Below, piece after piece: positions 11,432 to 19,277 of a stretch of DNA of 28,912 nucleotides. Source of the stretch: a virus; the IMG/VR virus record IMGVR_UViG_3300030389_001603, positions 1 to 28,912 of that record; one strand, given 5' to 3'. The notes beneath the pieces were generated by a model, which had not been told where the DNA came from, made no database searches, and worked only from the letters and a program-made list of their open reading frames with translations. The stretch's first letter is position 1; every line of letters begins with the position of its first letter. Made by a program: the position numbers and the translations under genes.

Positions 11432-12199
11432 ATGAATGATATATATAACATAGTAATTGATTTAAATATTAGAAACGGAGAGACAAAACGTATAAATTGT
11501 CCATCTTGTTTTGGATATAAAACATTTACAGCTACAAATAATATGGGTAAACTTATATGGAACTGTTACAAAGTAAATTGTAATGTATCAGGTGGAACTA
11601 GATTGAGAGTATCAACTGATGATATTCGTAACTCTTTTTTAAATAAAGAAAAAAATAATACAGAGGAAGATTTTGTGTTACCAGAGTATATCACTTGGAA
11701 TACCATAGAGATTGAGCCTTTTAGAAACCAATATAAATTAGATAAAGATGAAGTCGACCTCCTATATGACGTGCGTGACCATAGAGTAGTGTTTCCTATT
11801 TGTCACAGTGGGAAATTAATTGACGCTGTAGGTAGGTCATTAGGTAAAAAACTTCCTAAATGGAAAAGATATGGAAAAAGCACCTTGCCTTATGTTCATG
11901 GATATGGTAAGGTGGCTGTAGTTGTTGAGGATTGTGTGAGTGCTTCTGTTGTAGGTGATGATGTATATGTTGGGGTGTCTGTGTTGGGTACATCATTGTC
12001 TGAATCACATAAACAGTACTTATCACGATTCTCAACAGCGATTATAGCTTTAGACCCTGACGCAGTACCAAAAGCTATGAGTTTTGTTAAAGAGTTAAGA
12101 GGTTATGTAGAAAATGTAAGAGCTATTAAATTAATAGATGACCTAAAGTATAGAAATCCTACCGACTTAGAAAATTTAGACCAACATAGGAGATTATAA
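11432..12199 (+). CDS. TOPRIM DNA primase (T7 gp4 primase-like)
   Basis: A 255-residue primase that would make RNA primers for lagging-strand synthesis. The zinc finger is C23, C26, C45 and C50 (INCPSC ... NCYKVNC). The TOPRIM fold follows, with its glutamate in VVVEDCVSA (E166) and the DxD in ALDPDA (D208, D210). It corresponds to the N-terminal half of T7 gp4, but the helicase half is a separate gene one base downstream. The two proteins probably assemble on DNA. The RBS is weak. Confidence 0.85.
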   Translation: MNDIYNIVIDLNIRNGETKRINCPSCFGYKTFTATNNMGKLIWNCYKVNCNVSGGTRLRVSTDDIRNSFLNKEKNNTEEDFVLPEYITWNTIEIEPFRNQYKLDKDEVDLLYDVRDHRVVFPICHSGKLIDAVGRSLGKKLPKWKRYGKSTLPYVHGYGKVAVVVEDCVSASVVGDDVYVGVSVLGTSLSESHKQYLSRFSTAIIALDPDAVPKAMSFVKELRGYVENVRAIKLIDDLKYRNPTDLENLDQHRRL

Positions 12200-12200
12200 T

Positions 12201-13424
12201 ATGGAATTAGCACTAGTTAGAAGCTTGATGGACAAAGAGTTCTATGATGACCACAGAGGAGCTAGATGTCCTGATAAATTATTTACTAAAGATGTGCGTA
12301 AAATAAAACAATCTATAGATTCAGCTATGGATAGGTACAAACGCACAGTTACACCTGATGAGATTGAGGCATTGTTTATATCAAACAATCCCACTATGAC
12401 AACTGCACAGAAAAATGCTTTTTTATCTTTGTTTCATAAAATAAAAAGTGAAAAACCTATGGGTAAAGATATAGCACAAGAAGTATTATCTAAGTTATTT
12501 CAACAGGTTATAGGAGAGGACATAGCTAATATAGGTTTTGACTATGTCAATGGAACTAAAACAAGTCTTGAACCCTTACGAAATATATTAGAAAAATATG
12601 GAGATGATTTTACTCCAAGAATACAAGTTGAATGGGAAAATTTAGAGCTTGAAAATTTACTTGAGCAAAGTGACCTAGAAACAAGATGGCATTTTAATAT
12701 TGCTAGCCTTACACGTAAGATTGAAGGCATCAATGAGGGTCAACTTATTGAAGTAGGTGCAAGACCTAATACAGGAAAGACATCTTTTCATGCTAGTTTG
12801 ATAGCGTCACCACAAGGATTCGCTCATCAAGGTGCTTCATGTATTATTCTTTGTAATGAAGAGAGAGCTAGTCGTGTAGGCACTCGTTATCTTACTGCGT
12901 GTAGTGGTATGACAATACAGGAAATAAAAAATACTCCATTAAAAGCACACAATGAATGGAATAAAATAAAAGATAAGATAAAATTGTTTGACGCTACAGG
13001 TAGAGATATGGCATGGGTAGAGAGTGTATGTAAATCTTATAAGCCAGACATCTTAGTGTTAGACATGGGAGATAAATTAGCCACAACTAATGGATTTGCT
13101 AGGCATGATGAAGCACTCAAAGCAAATGCAATTTATGCTCGAAGCATTGCCAAACAACAGGGTTGTGCTATATTTTATATGTCACAACTATCGGCAGAAG
13201 CAGAAGGTAAAGTTTTATTAAATCAAAGTATGATGGAAGGTAGTCGTACAGGTAAGGCAGCAGAAGCTGACCTAATGATTCTAATAGCAAAGAATCCAAT
13301 AGTTGATGGACAAGAGGAAGAAGACACACAAAGACATTTAAACCTAGTCAAGAATAAACTATCAGGATGGCATGGTGTCGTCCACTGTGAGCTTGACTAC
13401 AAAACAGCGAGGTATGAAGCATGA
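12201..13424 (+). CDS. Replicative DNA helicase (DnaB / T7 gp4 type)
   Basis: A 407-residue RecA-fold helicase. The N-terminal 150 residues are helical and would bind the primase or form the hexamer. Walker A is GARPNTGKTS (186-195, K193), Walker B is ILVLDMGDK (D288), and motif H3 with YMSQLSAEAEG ends in Q329. A conserved basic GSRTGKAAEADL follows. The protein would unwind the fork with the primase. AGGAG lies upstream of the ATG, and the stop overlaps the next ATG (ATGA). Confidence 0.88.
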   Translation: MELALVRSLMDKEFYDDHRGARCPDKLFTKDVRKIKQSIDSAMDRYKRTVTPDEIEALFISNNPTMTTAQKNAFLSLFHKIKSEKPMGKDIAQEVLSKLFQQVIGEDIANIGFDYVNGTKTSLEPLRNILEKYGDDFTPRIQVEWENLELENLLEQSDLETRWHFNIASLTRKIEGINEGQLIEVGARPNTGKTSFHASLIASPQGFAHQGASCIILCNEERASRVGTRYLTACSGMTIQEIKNTPLKAHNEWNKIKDKIKLFDATGRDMAWVESVCKSYKPDILVLDMGDKLATTNGFARHDEALKANAIYARSIAKQQGCAIFYMSQLSAEAEGKVLLNQSMMEGSRTGKAAEADLMILIAKNPIVDGQEEEDTQRHLNLVKNKLSGWHGVVHCELDYKTARYEA

Positions 13425-14005
13425 GACCAAATAAAGGAGACATAAGAGAAGACGGAAAAAGATATGACGGAAGCACTTGGAGAAAAGTAGGAGTCAATCA
13501 TCACATGAATGATGAAGGAAAAATCTTTTACAAAAGAAAATTTAGAAGTTTAAATGGTTATTTACAACAAGGTGGTAGTGTAGCGAAGATAAAATCTAAA
13601 TTATCTAATGCTTCAACCATAGGAAAAGTAGTAACACTATTGTATGACCAAGAGAAGAGAGGATACATTTACGCCATATCAAATCCTGCTTGGAAGGGTT
13701 GGCTAAAGTTAGGCATGGCTATTGACCCAAATGATAGGTGCAATTCATATCAAACTTCTAGTCCATTAAGAGACTATAAATTAGTATATAGTAAATTTTT
13801 TAAAGATAGACGTAAAGCAGAGTTTAAAATGCATGAGTTAGCAAGAAAGGCATCTAAAAATAACAACTCTGAATGGTTTGAGCTATCAAATGAAAGTGCT
13901 ATACGAATAATAAATAGTATAAAAGATGATGGAGTAAGTGATTTATCTTCTATGATAAGTAAAACTATAAATATTAAGGAGAATAGGTATGCAATTAACT
14001 CTTGA
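13421..14005 (+). CDS. GIY-YIG-like / T5orf172-domain protein
   Basis: A 194-residue protein. Residues 81-155 look like a T5orf172 (MUG113) GIY-YIG-related domain: GYIYAISNPAWKGWLKLGMA, DPNDRCNSYQTSSP, a helix with R.AEFKMHELARK and EWFEL. The candidate active residues are Y82/Y84, R106, E134. The N-terminal 75 residues are unrelated and basic. It overlaps the helicase by 4 nt and the polymerase by 17 nt. It sits exactly between helicase and polymerase genes, where homing-type nucleases often insert in phages, but tight overlaps suggest it is a fixed operon member. DNA cleavage is inferred. Confidence 0.75.
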   Translation: MRPNKGDIREDGKRYDGSTWRKVGVNHHMNDEGKIFYKRKFRSLNGYLQQGGSVAKIKSKLSNASTIGKVVTLLYDQEKRGYIYAISNPAWKGWLKLGMAIDPNDRCNSYQTSSPLRDYKLVYSKFFKDRRKAEFKMHELARKASKNNNSEWFELSNESAIRIINSIKDDGVSDLSSMISKTINIKENRYAINS

Positions 14006-16028
14006 TGTAGAGAATACTGTTACAAATAGGAATGGTAAACTACACCTTGACCCTTTTGAACCTACTAACAGCTTAACTATGATTGGTATGTTGGATGAGC
14101 AAGGAAAAGAAACTATGATTACGTTTGACCATACAGAAATGCAACCTACAATGCTAGGTAAAGATATAGTTCAAGGTATGTTAGATAGAACTACATTACT
14201 TGTTATGCATAACGCATCCCATGACCTACTTTGGTTGTGGGAGTCTGGTTTTAAATATGATGGTGCTATCTTTGACACTATGCTAAACGAATATGTCATA
14301 CAGCGTGGGCAAAAACAGCCACTATCCTTAGAAGCTTGTGCTGAAAGATATAATTTAGATACTAAAAAACAGGACACTCTAAAAGAATATTTTAAAAAGG
14401 GTTATAAAACTAGCGAGATACCATTTGAAGATTTACAAATGTATTTGTCTGCTGATTTACAAGCTACTAAACAATTAGCTGAAAGGTTACAGCATCAATT
14501 AGCCACTTCAGATTCTGTTTTAAGCAATACAGCTAGGCTTACAGATGAGGTGGCTGTTTGCCTAGCTAGAATATATCAAAGAGGTTTCTCTGTTGATTTA
14601 AAAGCGTTAGAGAAGGTAAAAAAAGAGTTTGAAGATGAACGTGCCATGTTAATAAAAAGTTTAGACAAACAATGTCGTCAGTTGATGGGTGACTATCCTA
14701 TAAATCTCAACAGTCCAGAGCAATTATCTTGGGTTATATATAGTCGCAAGCCAAATGATAAGTCTATTTGGAATAATCAGTTTGACCCTTACATGTCTAA
14801 CATAGATTACAAAGAGAATGTATCTATTTACTCCAGTGTAGTCTACAAGAAACAGGCAAAGCAATGTAAAACTTGTTTTGGTAATGGTGTAATACGTAAA
14901 ATCAAAAAGGATGGCAACCCTTTTGCTAAACCTAGTAAATGTAATGTATGCACAGGTGTTGGTTATGTATTTGATAATATGTCAAGTGTAGCAGGCTTGA
15001 AATTTAAAGCTCCAAATGCAAAATGGATAAGCGCAAATGGTTTTAGTACTAATAAAACAAATCTTGAGTTGCTAGAAAGTGTAGCAAAAGCTAGAAATAT
15101 GACAGAAGCTGTAACATTTTTAAAGAATGTTCGTAGGCTATCTGCTCTTGATACCTACTTGTCTAGCTTTATTGATGGTATATCTACCTATACAAAACCA
15201 GATGGAAAGCTGCATGTAAGACTACTTCAGCACCGAACTAGCACAGGTAGATTTAGTGGTGCTGACCCTAATATGCAGAACATGCCGAGAGGAGGAACTT
15301 TTCCTGTTAAAAAAGTTTTTGTTTCCAGATGGGAAGGAGGACAAATTGTAGAAGCTGACTTTGCACAACTAGAATTTAGAGTGGCTGCCTTTTTAGGTCA
15401 AGACAAAGTAGCTATGGAAGAAGTGTCTACAGGTTTTGATGTACACAGTTATACTGCCAAAGTAATAACGGATGCAGGTCAGCCTACATCAAGACAAGAG
15501 GCAAAGGCACATACTTTTGCTCCTTTATATGGAGCTAGTGGTTATGGAAGAACTCCTGCTGAAGCGTCATATTATAAACAGTTTAATACTAAGTACAAAG
15601 GCATTGCACAGTGGCATAATATGCTTGCAAAAGAAGCCATTAACACAGGTAAAATAAGAACACCATCAGGCAGAGAGTTTTCTTTTCCTGACATAGTACG
15701 TAGACGTAATGGGAGTGTCTCACATTTTACACAAATAAAGAATTATCCTGTACAGTCCTTTGCTACAGCAGACATAGTGCCTGTAGCTTTACTGTATATT
15801 GATATGTTATTAAAAAGTTTAAATAGTTGTATAGTAAATAGCGTACATGATTCAATCGTGATTGATGTACATCCAAACGAAACTAAAGAGGTATTAAAAG
15901 TTATATCAGATACTAATAAAGAGTTAACAAAACTAATAGAAAACCAGTGGAATATAAAATTTAATGTGCCATTATTGCTTGAAGCAAAAATAGGTTTTAA
16001 TTGGCTTGACACTAAAGACGTAGCATGA
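13989..16028 (+). CDS. Family A DNA polymerase with inserted DnaJ-like zinc finger
   Basis: A 679-residue replicative polymerase. The 3'-5' exonuclease has D6/E8 in LTLDVEN, D79 in HNASHD and YLSAD (152-156). The polymerase has motif A VEADFAQLEFR (D457), motif B RQEAKAHTFAPLYGASG (R502, K506, F510) and motif C NSVHDSIV (H620, D621). The residue matching E. coli Pol I position 762 is phenylalanine (F510). Between the two domains is a Cys cluster, CKTCFGNG (C293, C296) and CNVCTGVG (C318, C321), a partial DnaJ zinc finger known from HMO-2011-type phages. AAGGAGA precedes the ATG, which lies inside the previous gene. Very confident. Confidence 0.95.
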   Translation: MQLTLDVENTVTNRNGKLHLDPFEPTNSLTMIGMLDEQGKETMITFDHTEMQPTMLGKDIVQGMLDRTTLLVMHNASHDLLWLWESGFKYDGAIFDTMLNEYVIQRGQKQPLSLEACAERYNLDTKKQDTLKEYFKKGYKTSEIPFEDLQMYLSADLQATKQLAERLQHQLATSDSVLSNTARLTDEVAVCLARIYQRGFSVDLKALEKVKKEFEDERAMLIKSLDKQCRQLMGDYPINLNSPEQLSWVIYSRKPNDKSIWNNQFDPYMSNIDYKENVSIYSSVVYKKQAKQCKTCFGNGVIRKIKKDGNPFAKPSKCNVCTGVGYVFDNMSSVAGLKFKAPNAKWISANGFSTNKTNLELLESVAKARNMTEAVTFLKNVRRLSALDTYLSSFIDGISTYTKPDGKLHVRLLQHRTSTGRFSGADPNMQNMPRGGTFPVKKVFVSRWEGGQIVEADFAQLEFRVAAFLGQDKVAMEEVSTGFDVHSYTAKVITDAGQPTSRQEAKAHTFAPLYGASGYGRTPAEASYYKQFNTKYKGIAQWHNMLAKEAINTGKIRTPSGREFSFPDIVRRRNGSVSHFTQIKNYPVQSFATADIVPVALLYIDMLLKSLNSCIVNSVHDSIVIDVHPNETKEVLKVISDTNKELTKLIENQWNIKFNVPLLLEAKIGFNWLDTKDVA

Positions 16029-16082
16029 TATAACTAAGATTCCGAATCAGTAAATAGCAAAATAATAAGGAGATTTTTATTT

Positions 16083-16985
16083 ATGAATAATGAAATAGTA
16101 ACAATAGATACCACTAACTTTAACGCAATGGCTAAAGCTATGGGTATATCGAATGAACGTGAGGAGTTAACCGAAACAAAAAAGGCTAGCACTCTAGCAA
16201 GAGTTAAATTAAACCATCAGCCTGTCATGGGTGAGGTAAAAGTAAATGGTAAAACTATTAACGCAGAGGTACTATCTGGAGGTTCTTATAAATTAGATAT
16301 ACCTAATGGTGCTACCTATCTAGGTAAATCTGCAATTATTAGACCCTTTATGCAAAGGTTTATGTACAAGCGTTTTATTCCTGCAAAAGGAAATGGTAAG
16401 CCTAGTTATAATAAAACTATTATGGCTGACAGTCTTAACATAGATTTAAAAGACAATCATGGTGGGTTTAACTGTGGTAAAAAATCTGGTTGGATAAAGG
16501 ATTTTAAAGCACTACCTAAGTCACAACAAGATTTAATTAAATCTATTAAAAGAGTAAGGGTTATCTTTGGAACGATAGAGTTGATAGAACCACACGATGA
16601 CAGTGGTAAACCTGTTGATTCATTAGAGCCTACTGCTTTTATATGGGAGGTAGATAACAGAGATGCTTTTAAAATATTTGGTAAAGCATTTAAAGATTTA
16701 GCTAAAGCTAAAAGACTACCACCACAACACAAACTAATCTGCACTTCTGAAGAAGTAAAAGATGCATCTATTAAATATTATCTGCCACAAGTTAAGCTAG
16801 ACTTAACTAAAACTATTGACCTTGACGATTCAGACCAAGAAATGTTTGCAGATATTATGTTATGGGTACAAAACTACAATGACTATATTTTTAACGAGTG
16901 GCAATCAAAAGTAAGTAATAGTAGTGATGTAGATGAATCCATAATAGATGAGTTCATTGACATCGAATCGGAAGAGGTTGCTTAA
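16083..16985 (+). CDS. Candidate single-stranded DNA-binding protein
   Basis: A 300-residue protein with no family I can name. The first 80 residues have strand-rich segments (VMGEVKVNGKTINAEVLSGG). The middle holds KKSGWIKDFKALPK and RVRVIFGTIELI, both suited to nucleic-acid binding. The last 20 residues (SDVDESIIDEFIDIESEEVA) are acidic, as in phage SSBs such as T7 gp2.5. Together with its place between polymerase and exonuclease genes, this makes an SSB or recombination mediator plausible. It overlaps the next gene by one base. The identity is an inference. Confidence 0.5.
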   Translation: MNNEIVTIDTTNFNAMAKAMGISNEREELTETKKASTLARVKLNHQPVMGEVKVNGKTINAEVLSGGSYKLDIPNGATYLGKSAIIRPFMQRFMYKRFIPAKGNGKPSYNKTIMADSLNIDLKDNHGGFNCGKKSGWIKDFKALPKSQQDLIKSIKRVRVIFGTIELIEPHDDSGKPVDSLEPTAFIWEVDNRDAFKIFGKAFKDLAKAKRLPPQHKLICTSEEVKDASIKYYLPQVKLDLTKTIDLDDSDQEMFADIMLWVQNYNDYIFNEWQSKVSNSSDVDESIIDEFIDIESEEVA

Positions 16986-17839
16986 TGAACCATCCTGCTG
17001 AAATGGCAATACATCAGTATATGTCTGATGCAGCCAACGGAAAGTCCTCTATTTCGGAGGACTCCGTTAGGCAGATAGGGCAAGATGTAATGGATGCAAT
17101 GAAGCGTCAGTTTGGTGGTGGAAACAAAAAGGAAAAGTTTAAACTACGCATGTCAAATATAGGTAGACCAACGTGCCAACTCTGGTTTGATAAAAATCAT
17201 CCAGAGAAAGCACTTCCTAAACCTACAACATTTGTAATGAACATGATGCTAGGAGATATAGTAGAAGCTGTATTCAAAGGCATATTAAAGGAAGCAGGTG
17301 TAAAATATGAAGATTCTAAAAAGGTTTCTCTTGACTTGGGAGAGGACAGTATTAGTGGAACATATGACCTTGTTATTAACAATGCTGTTGATGATGTTAA
17401 GTCAGCGTCAGATTGGTCATATAGAAATAAATTTGAAAGCTATGATTCGCTAAATGAAGGAGACTCATTTGGTTATGTAGCACAACTTGCAGGTTATGCT
17501 AAAGCATCTGGTAAACGTGCAGGTGGATGGTGGGTAGTAAATAAAGCAAATGGAGATTTTAAATACGTACCTGCTGATAAAATAAATGTTGATGAAGAAG
17601 TTGACAAAATAAAAAAGACTACTACCATAGTAAATAGCAATAAGTTTGAAAGATGTTTTGAACCTGTTGTTGAAACTTTTAGAGGCAAACCTACAGGCAA
17701 CACAATACTAAATGACGGCTGTAAGTTTTGTTCTTATAGACAAGCGTGCTGGGATATAACAGAAAGACCTGCCGTAAAGTCGCAAGCTAAAGAACCTAGA
17801 ATGGTTTCTTATATAACTTTAAGAAAGGAGTATGTATAA
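16985..17839 (+). CDS. PD-(D/E)XK exonuclease, RecB/Cas4-like, with Fe-S cysteines
   Basis: A 284-residue nuclease. The core has E94 in GDIVEAVF, D128 in GTYDLVI, D137-V-K139 in DDVKSAS and the QxxxY motif in YVAQLAGY (Q167, Y171): the RecB nuclease set. Four cysteines, C64 near the start and C246, C249 and C255 (GCKFCSYRQACW) at the end, match the split Fe-S cluster of Cas4 and AddB nucleases. The enzyme would digest DNA ends, for host DNA recycling or recombination, replacing the T7 gp6-type exonuclease. One-base overlaps on both sides. Confident of family, less so of polarity. Confidence 0.82.
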   Translation: MNHPAEMAIHQYMSDAANGKSSISEDSVRQIGQDVMDAMKRQFGGGNKKEKFKLRMSNIGRPTCQLWFDKNHPEKALPKPTTFVMNMMLGDIVEAVFKGILKEAGVKYEDSKKVSLDLGEDSISGTYDLVINNAVDDVKSASDWSYRNKFESYDSLNEGDSFGYVAQLAGYAKASGKRAGGWWVVNKANGDFKYVPADKINVDEEVDKIKKTTTIVNSNKFERCFEPVVETFRGKPTGNTILNDGCKFCSYRQACWDITERPAVKSQAKEPRMVSYITLRKEYV

Positions 17840-18075
17840 TGTTAGATGTAGATGAACTAGAAGCTATGGCTTCAAATATAAAAGAGTTAGAGTCACAACT
17901 CGCACAGGCTCGTAAGGAGTATAGAGAAAAGCGCACAGCTAATTTACGTAACGCAGTTGAGGCACGTAAAGAGGCAGATAAATTAGTTCAAGAAGAACTT
18001 AAAGCTTTAGGTGTAAATACAAGTAGCGTATATAGTATTTCATCTGGTCTCAGAAACTCTTGGTTTAATGTCTAG
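17839..18075 (+). CDS. Small coiled-coil protein, 78 residues
   Basis: Residues 1-58 are a long charged helix (LDVDELEAMASNIKELESQ, AQARKEYREKR, EARKEADKLVQEELKALG) with heptad-like leucines, then a short tail SSVYSISSGLRNSWFNV. It probably forms a dimeric coiled coil. AAGGAG lies upstream and it overlaps both neighbours by one base. Being between two nuclease genes it may be a partner of one of them; this is context only. Confidence 0.65.
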   Translation: MLDVDELEAMASNIKELESQLAQARKEYREKRTANLRNAVEARKEADKLVQEELKALGVNTSSVYSISSGLRNSWFNV

Positions 18076-18533
18076 TGGACGCTAAACAATTTAGTGTAGC
18101 ACGAAAGCATGGCTATCGTAGTGGGTTAGAGTTAAAAACTGCTGATTATTTAAACAACCTATCTCTTAAATATAGGTATGAAGAAATAAAAATAGAGTGG
18201 GAAGACCTAACTTATAGAACGTACACACCAGATTTTGTGCTACACAATGGCATTATTATAGAAACGAAAGGTATGTTTACTTCTGCTGATAGAAAAAAAC
18301 ATCTTGCAATAAAAAAGCAACATCCTAAATTAGATATACGTTTTATATTTGAAAATAGTAATCGTAGATTGTCTAAAGGAGCTAAGACAAGATACTATCA
18401 GTGGTGTAACAGATACAACTTTGAGTATAATGATAGAGTAATACCTGAAGAATGGTTAAAAGAAAAAGGAAAAGATAAACATCCTGTATTTATAAAGTTT
18501 GCCTATCAAAAAATTAAAAGGAGATTTAAATGA
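18075..18533 (+). CDS. T7-type endonuclease I, Holliday junction resolvase
   Basis: A 152-residue protein, close to T7 gp3 (149). YRSGLELKTADYL carries E19, YEEIKIEW gives E36/E37, YTPDFVLHNG has D53, and IIETKGMF has E63 and K65. The spacing matches the T7 active site E20, E35, D55, E65, K67. It resolves branched DNA and helps degrade host DNA. The start is GTG at 18075, overlapping the previous TAG, because no ATG lies near and shortening would remove conserved residues. RBS is poor, so expression may rely on coupling. Confidence 0.88.
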   Translation: MDAKQFSVARKHGYRSGLELKTADYLNNLSLKYRYEEIKIEWEDLTYRTYTPDFVLHNGIIIETKGMFTSADRKKHLAIKKQHPKLDIRFIFENSNRRLSKGAKTRYYQWCNRYNFEYNDRVIPEEWLKEKGKDKHPVFIKFAYQKIKRRFK

Positions 18534-18886
18534 ATAAAGATAAATTATTTTTTGATTTAGAACCAGAAGACTTTATTATACGGATACATCCAAAGACAGA
18601 TGAAAATAATAAGTGGACAGGAGAAGTAGTTGTTGGTATAGTGACAGCAGAGGAAAACGAATTAAACGACCACGACTATGCAGGTATGTTACAATTTACA
18701 AATATGTTATGTTCCTGTGTAGCCATGATGGAAGAAGATGAAGGATTTAGAGAAGCTATATTGGAATATTATGAATCAGAACAAAATAAACATACAAGCG
18801 ATACTAAAAAACATTCTATAACAAAAGAACCAGACTCTAACATAGTTAGAATAAATTTTAATACTAAAGTAGATGGGAGTGCATAA
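18530..18886 (+). CDS. Hypothetical protein, 118 residues
   Basis: An acidic protein starting MNKDKLFFDLEPEDFIIRIH. It has GEVVVGIVTAEENELND, then LQFTNMLCSCVAMMEEDEGF (two cysteines) and ends in a polar tail with NIVRINFNT. The strand-rich start and helical middle resemble small phage proteins seen elsewhere, but I cannot name a family. AAGGAG before the ATG; 4-nt overlap with endonuclease I. Confidence 0.6.
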   Translation: MNKDKLFFDLEPEDFIIRIHPKTDENNKWTGEVVVGIVTAEENELNDHDYAGMLQFTNMLCSCVAMMEEDEGFREAILEYYESEQNKHTSDTKKHSITKEPDSNIVRINFNTKVDGSA

Positions 18887-18887
18887 C

Positions 18888-19124
18888 ATGAAAGATAATA
18901 CTACAGATATGGTAAATAAACCACCACATTATAATAAGTATGGAATAGAATGTATAGACGCTATCAAAGCATCCATGTCACACTTAGAATTTTGTGGTTA
19001 TTTGAAAGGAAATATTGAAAAATATATTTGGAGATATAGATACAAAGGTAAACCATCTGAGGATTTAAAAAAGTCAATGTGGTATTTGAATATGTTAATA
19101 GAAGAGGTAAGCAATGAGACTTAA
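18888..19124 (+). CDS. DUF3310 protein (T7 gp1.7 C-terminal-like)
   Basis: A 78-residue protein that is essentially one DUF3310 domain: VNKPPHYNKYGIECIDAIKA, then FCGYLKGNIEKYIWRYRYKG and a LKKSMWYLNMLIEEV helix. The PPHY, E.ID and KY.WR.R.KG elements are all present. The domain occurs in T7 gp1.7, a nucleotide kinase, but this short form lacks the rest and its activity is unknown. The ATG at 18888 is chosen for GGGAG 8 nt before it, instead of the in-frame ATG at 18873. Confidence 0.88.
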   Translation: MKDNTTDMVNKPPHYNKYGIECIDAIKASMSHLEFCGYLKGNIEKYIWRYRYKGKPSEDLKKSMWYLNMLIEEVSNET

Positions 19125-19275
19125 AGTATATTTAGTTCTTGACATTGATGAAGAAGAGTATACTATTCCTAGTGACGGAATGGTTGATGAAGAAATAGAA
19201 CACAGCTTAGAACAACACATCTATGATATAGATGGTATTAAAATTAAATCGTTAAAAACTATTATGGAGGAATAA
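19114..19275 (+). CDS. Small acidic hypothetical protein, 53 residues
   Basis: MRLKVYLVLDIDEEEYTIPS, DGMVDEEIEHSLEQHIYDID, GIKIKSLKTIMEE: a beta-alpha-beta layout that would form a small ferredoxin-like domain. AAGAGG lies 6-8 nt upstream of the ATG. The start overlaps the DUF3310 gene by 11 nt, and the stop is 2 nt before the RNR start. Similar short proteins occur in phages, role unknown. Confidence 0.6.
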   Translation: MRLKVYLVLDIDEEEYTIPSDGMVDEEIEHSLEQHIYDIDGIKIKSLKTIMEE

Positions 19276-19277
19276 AT

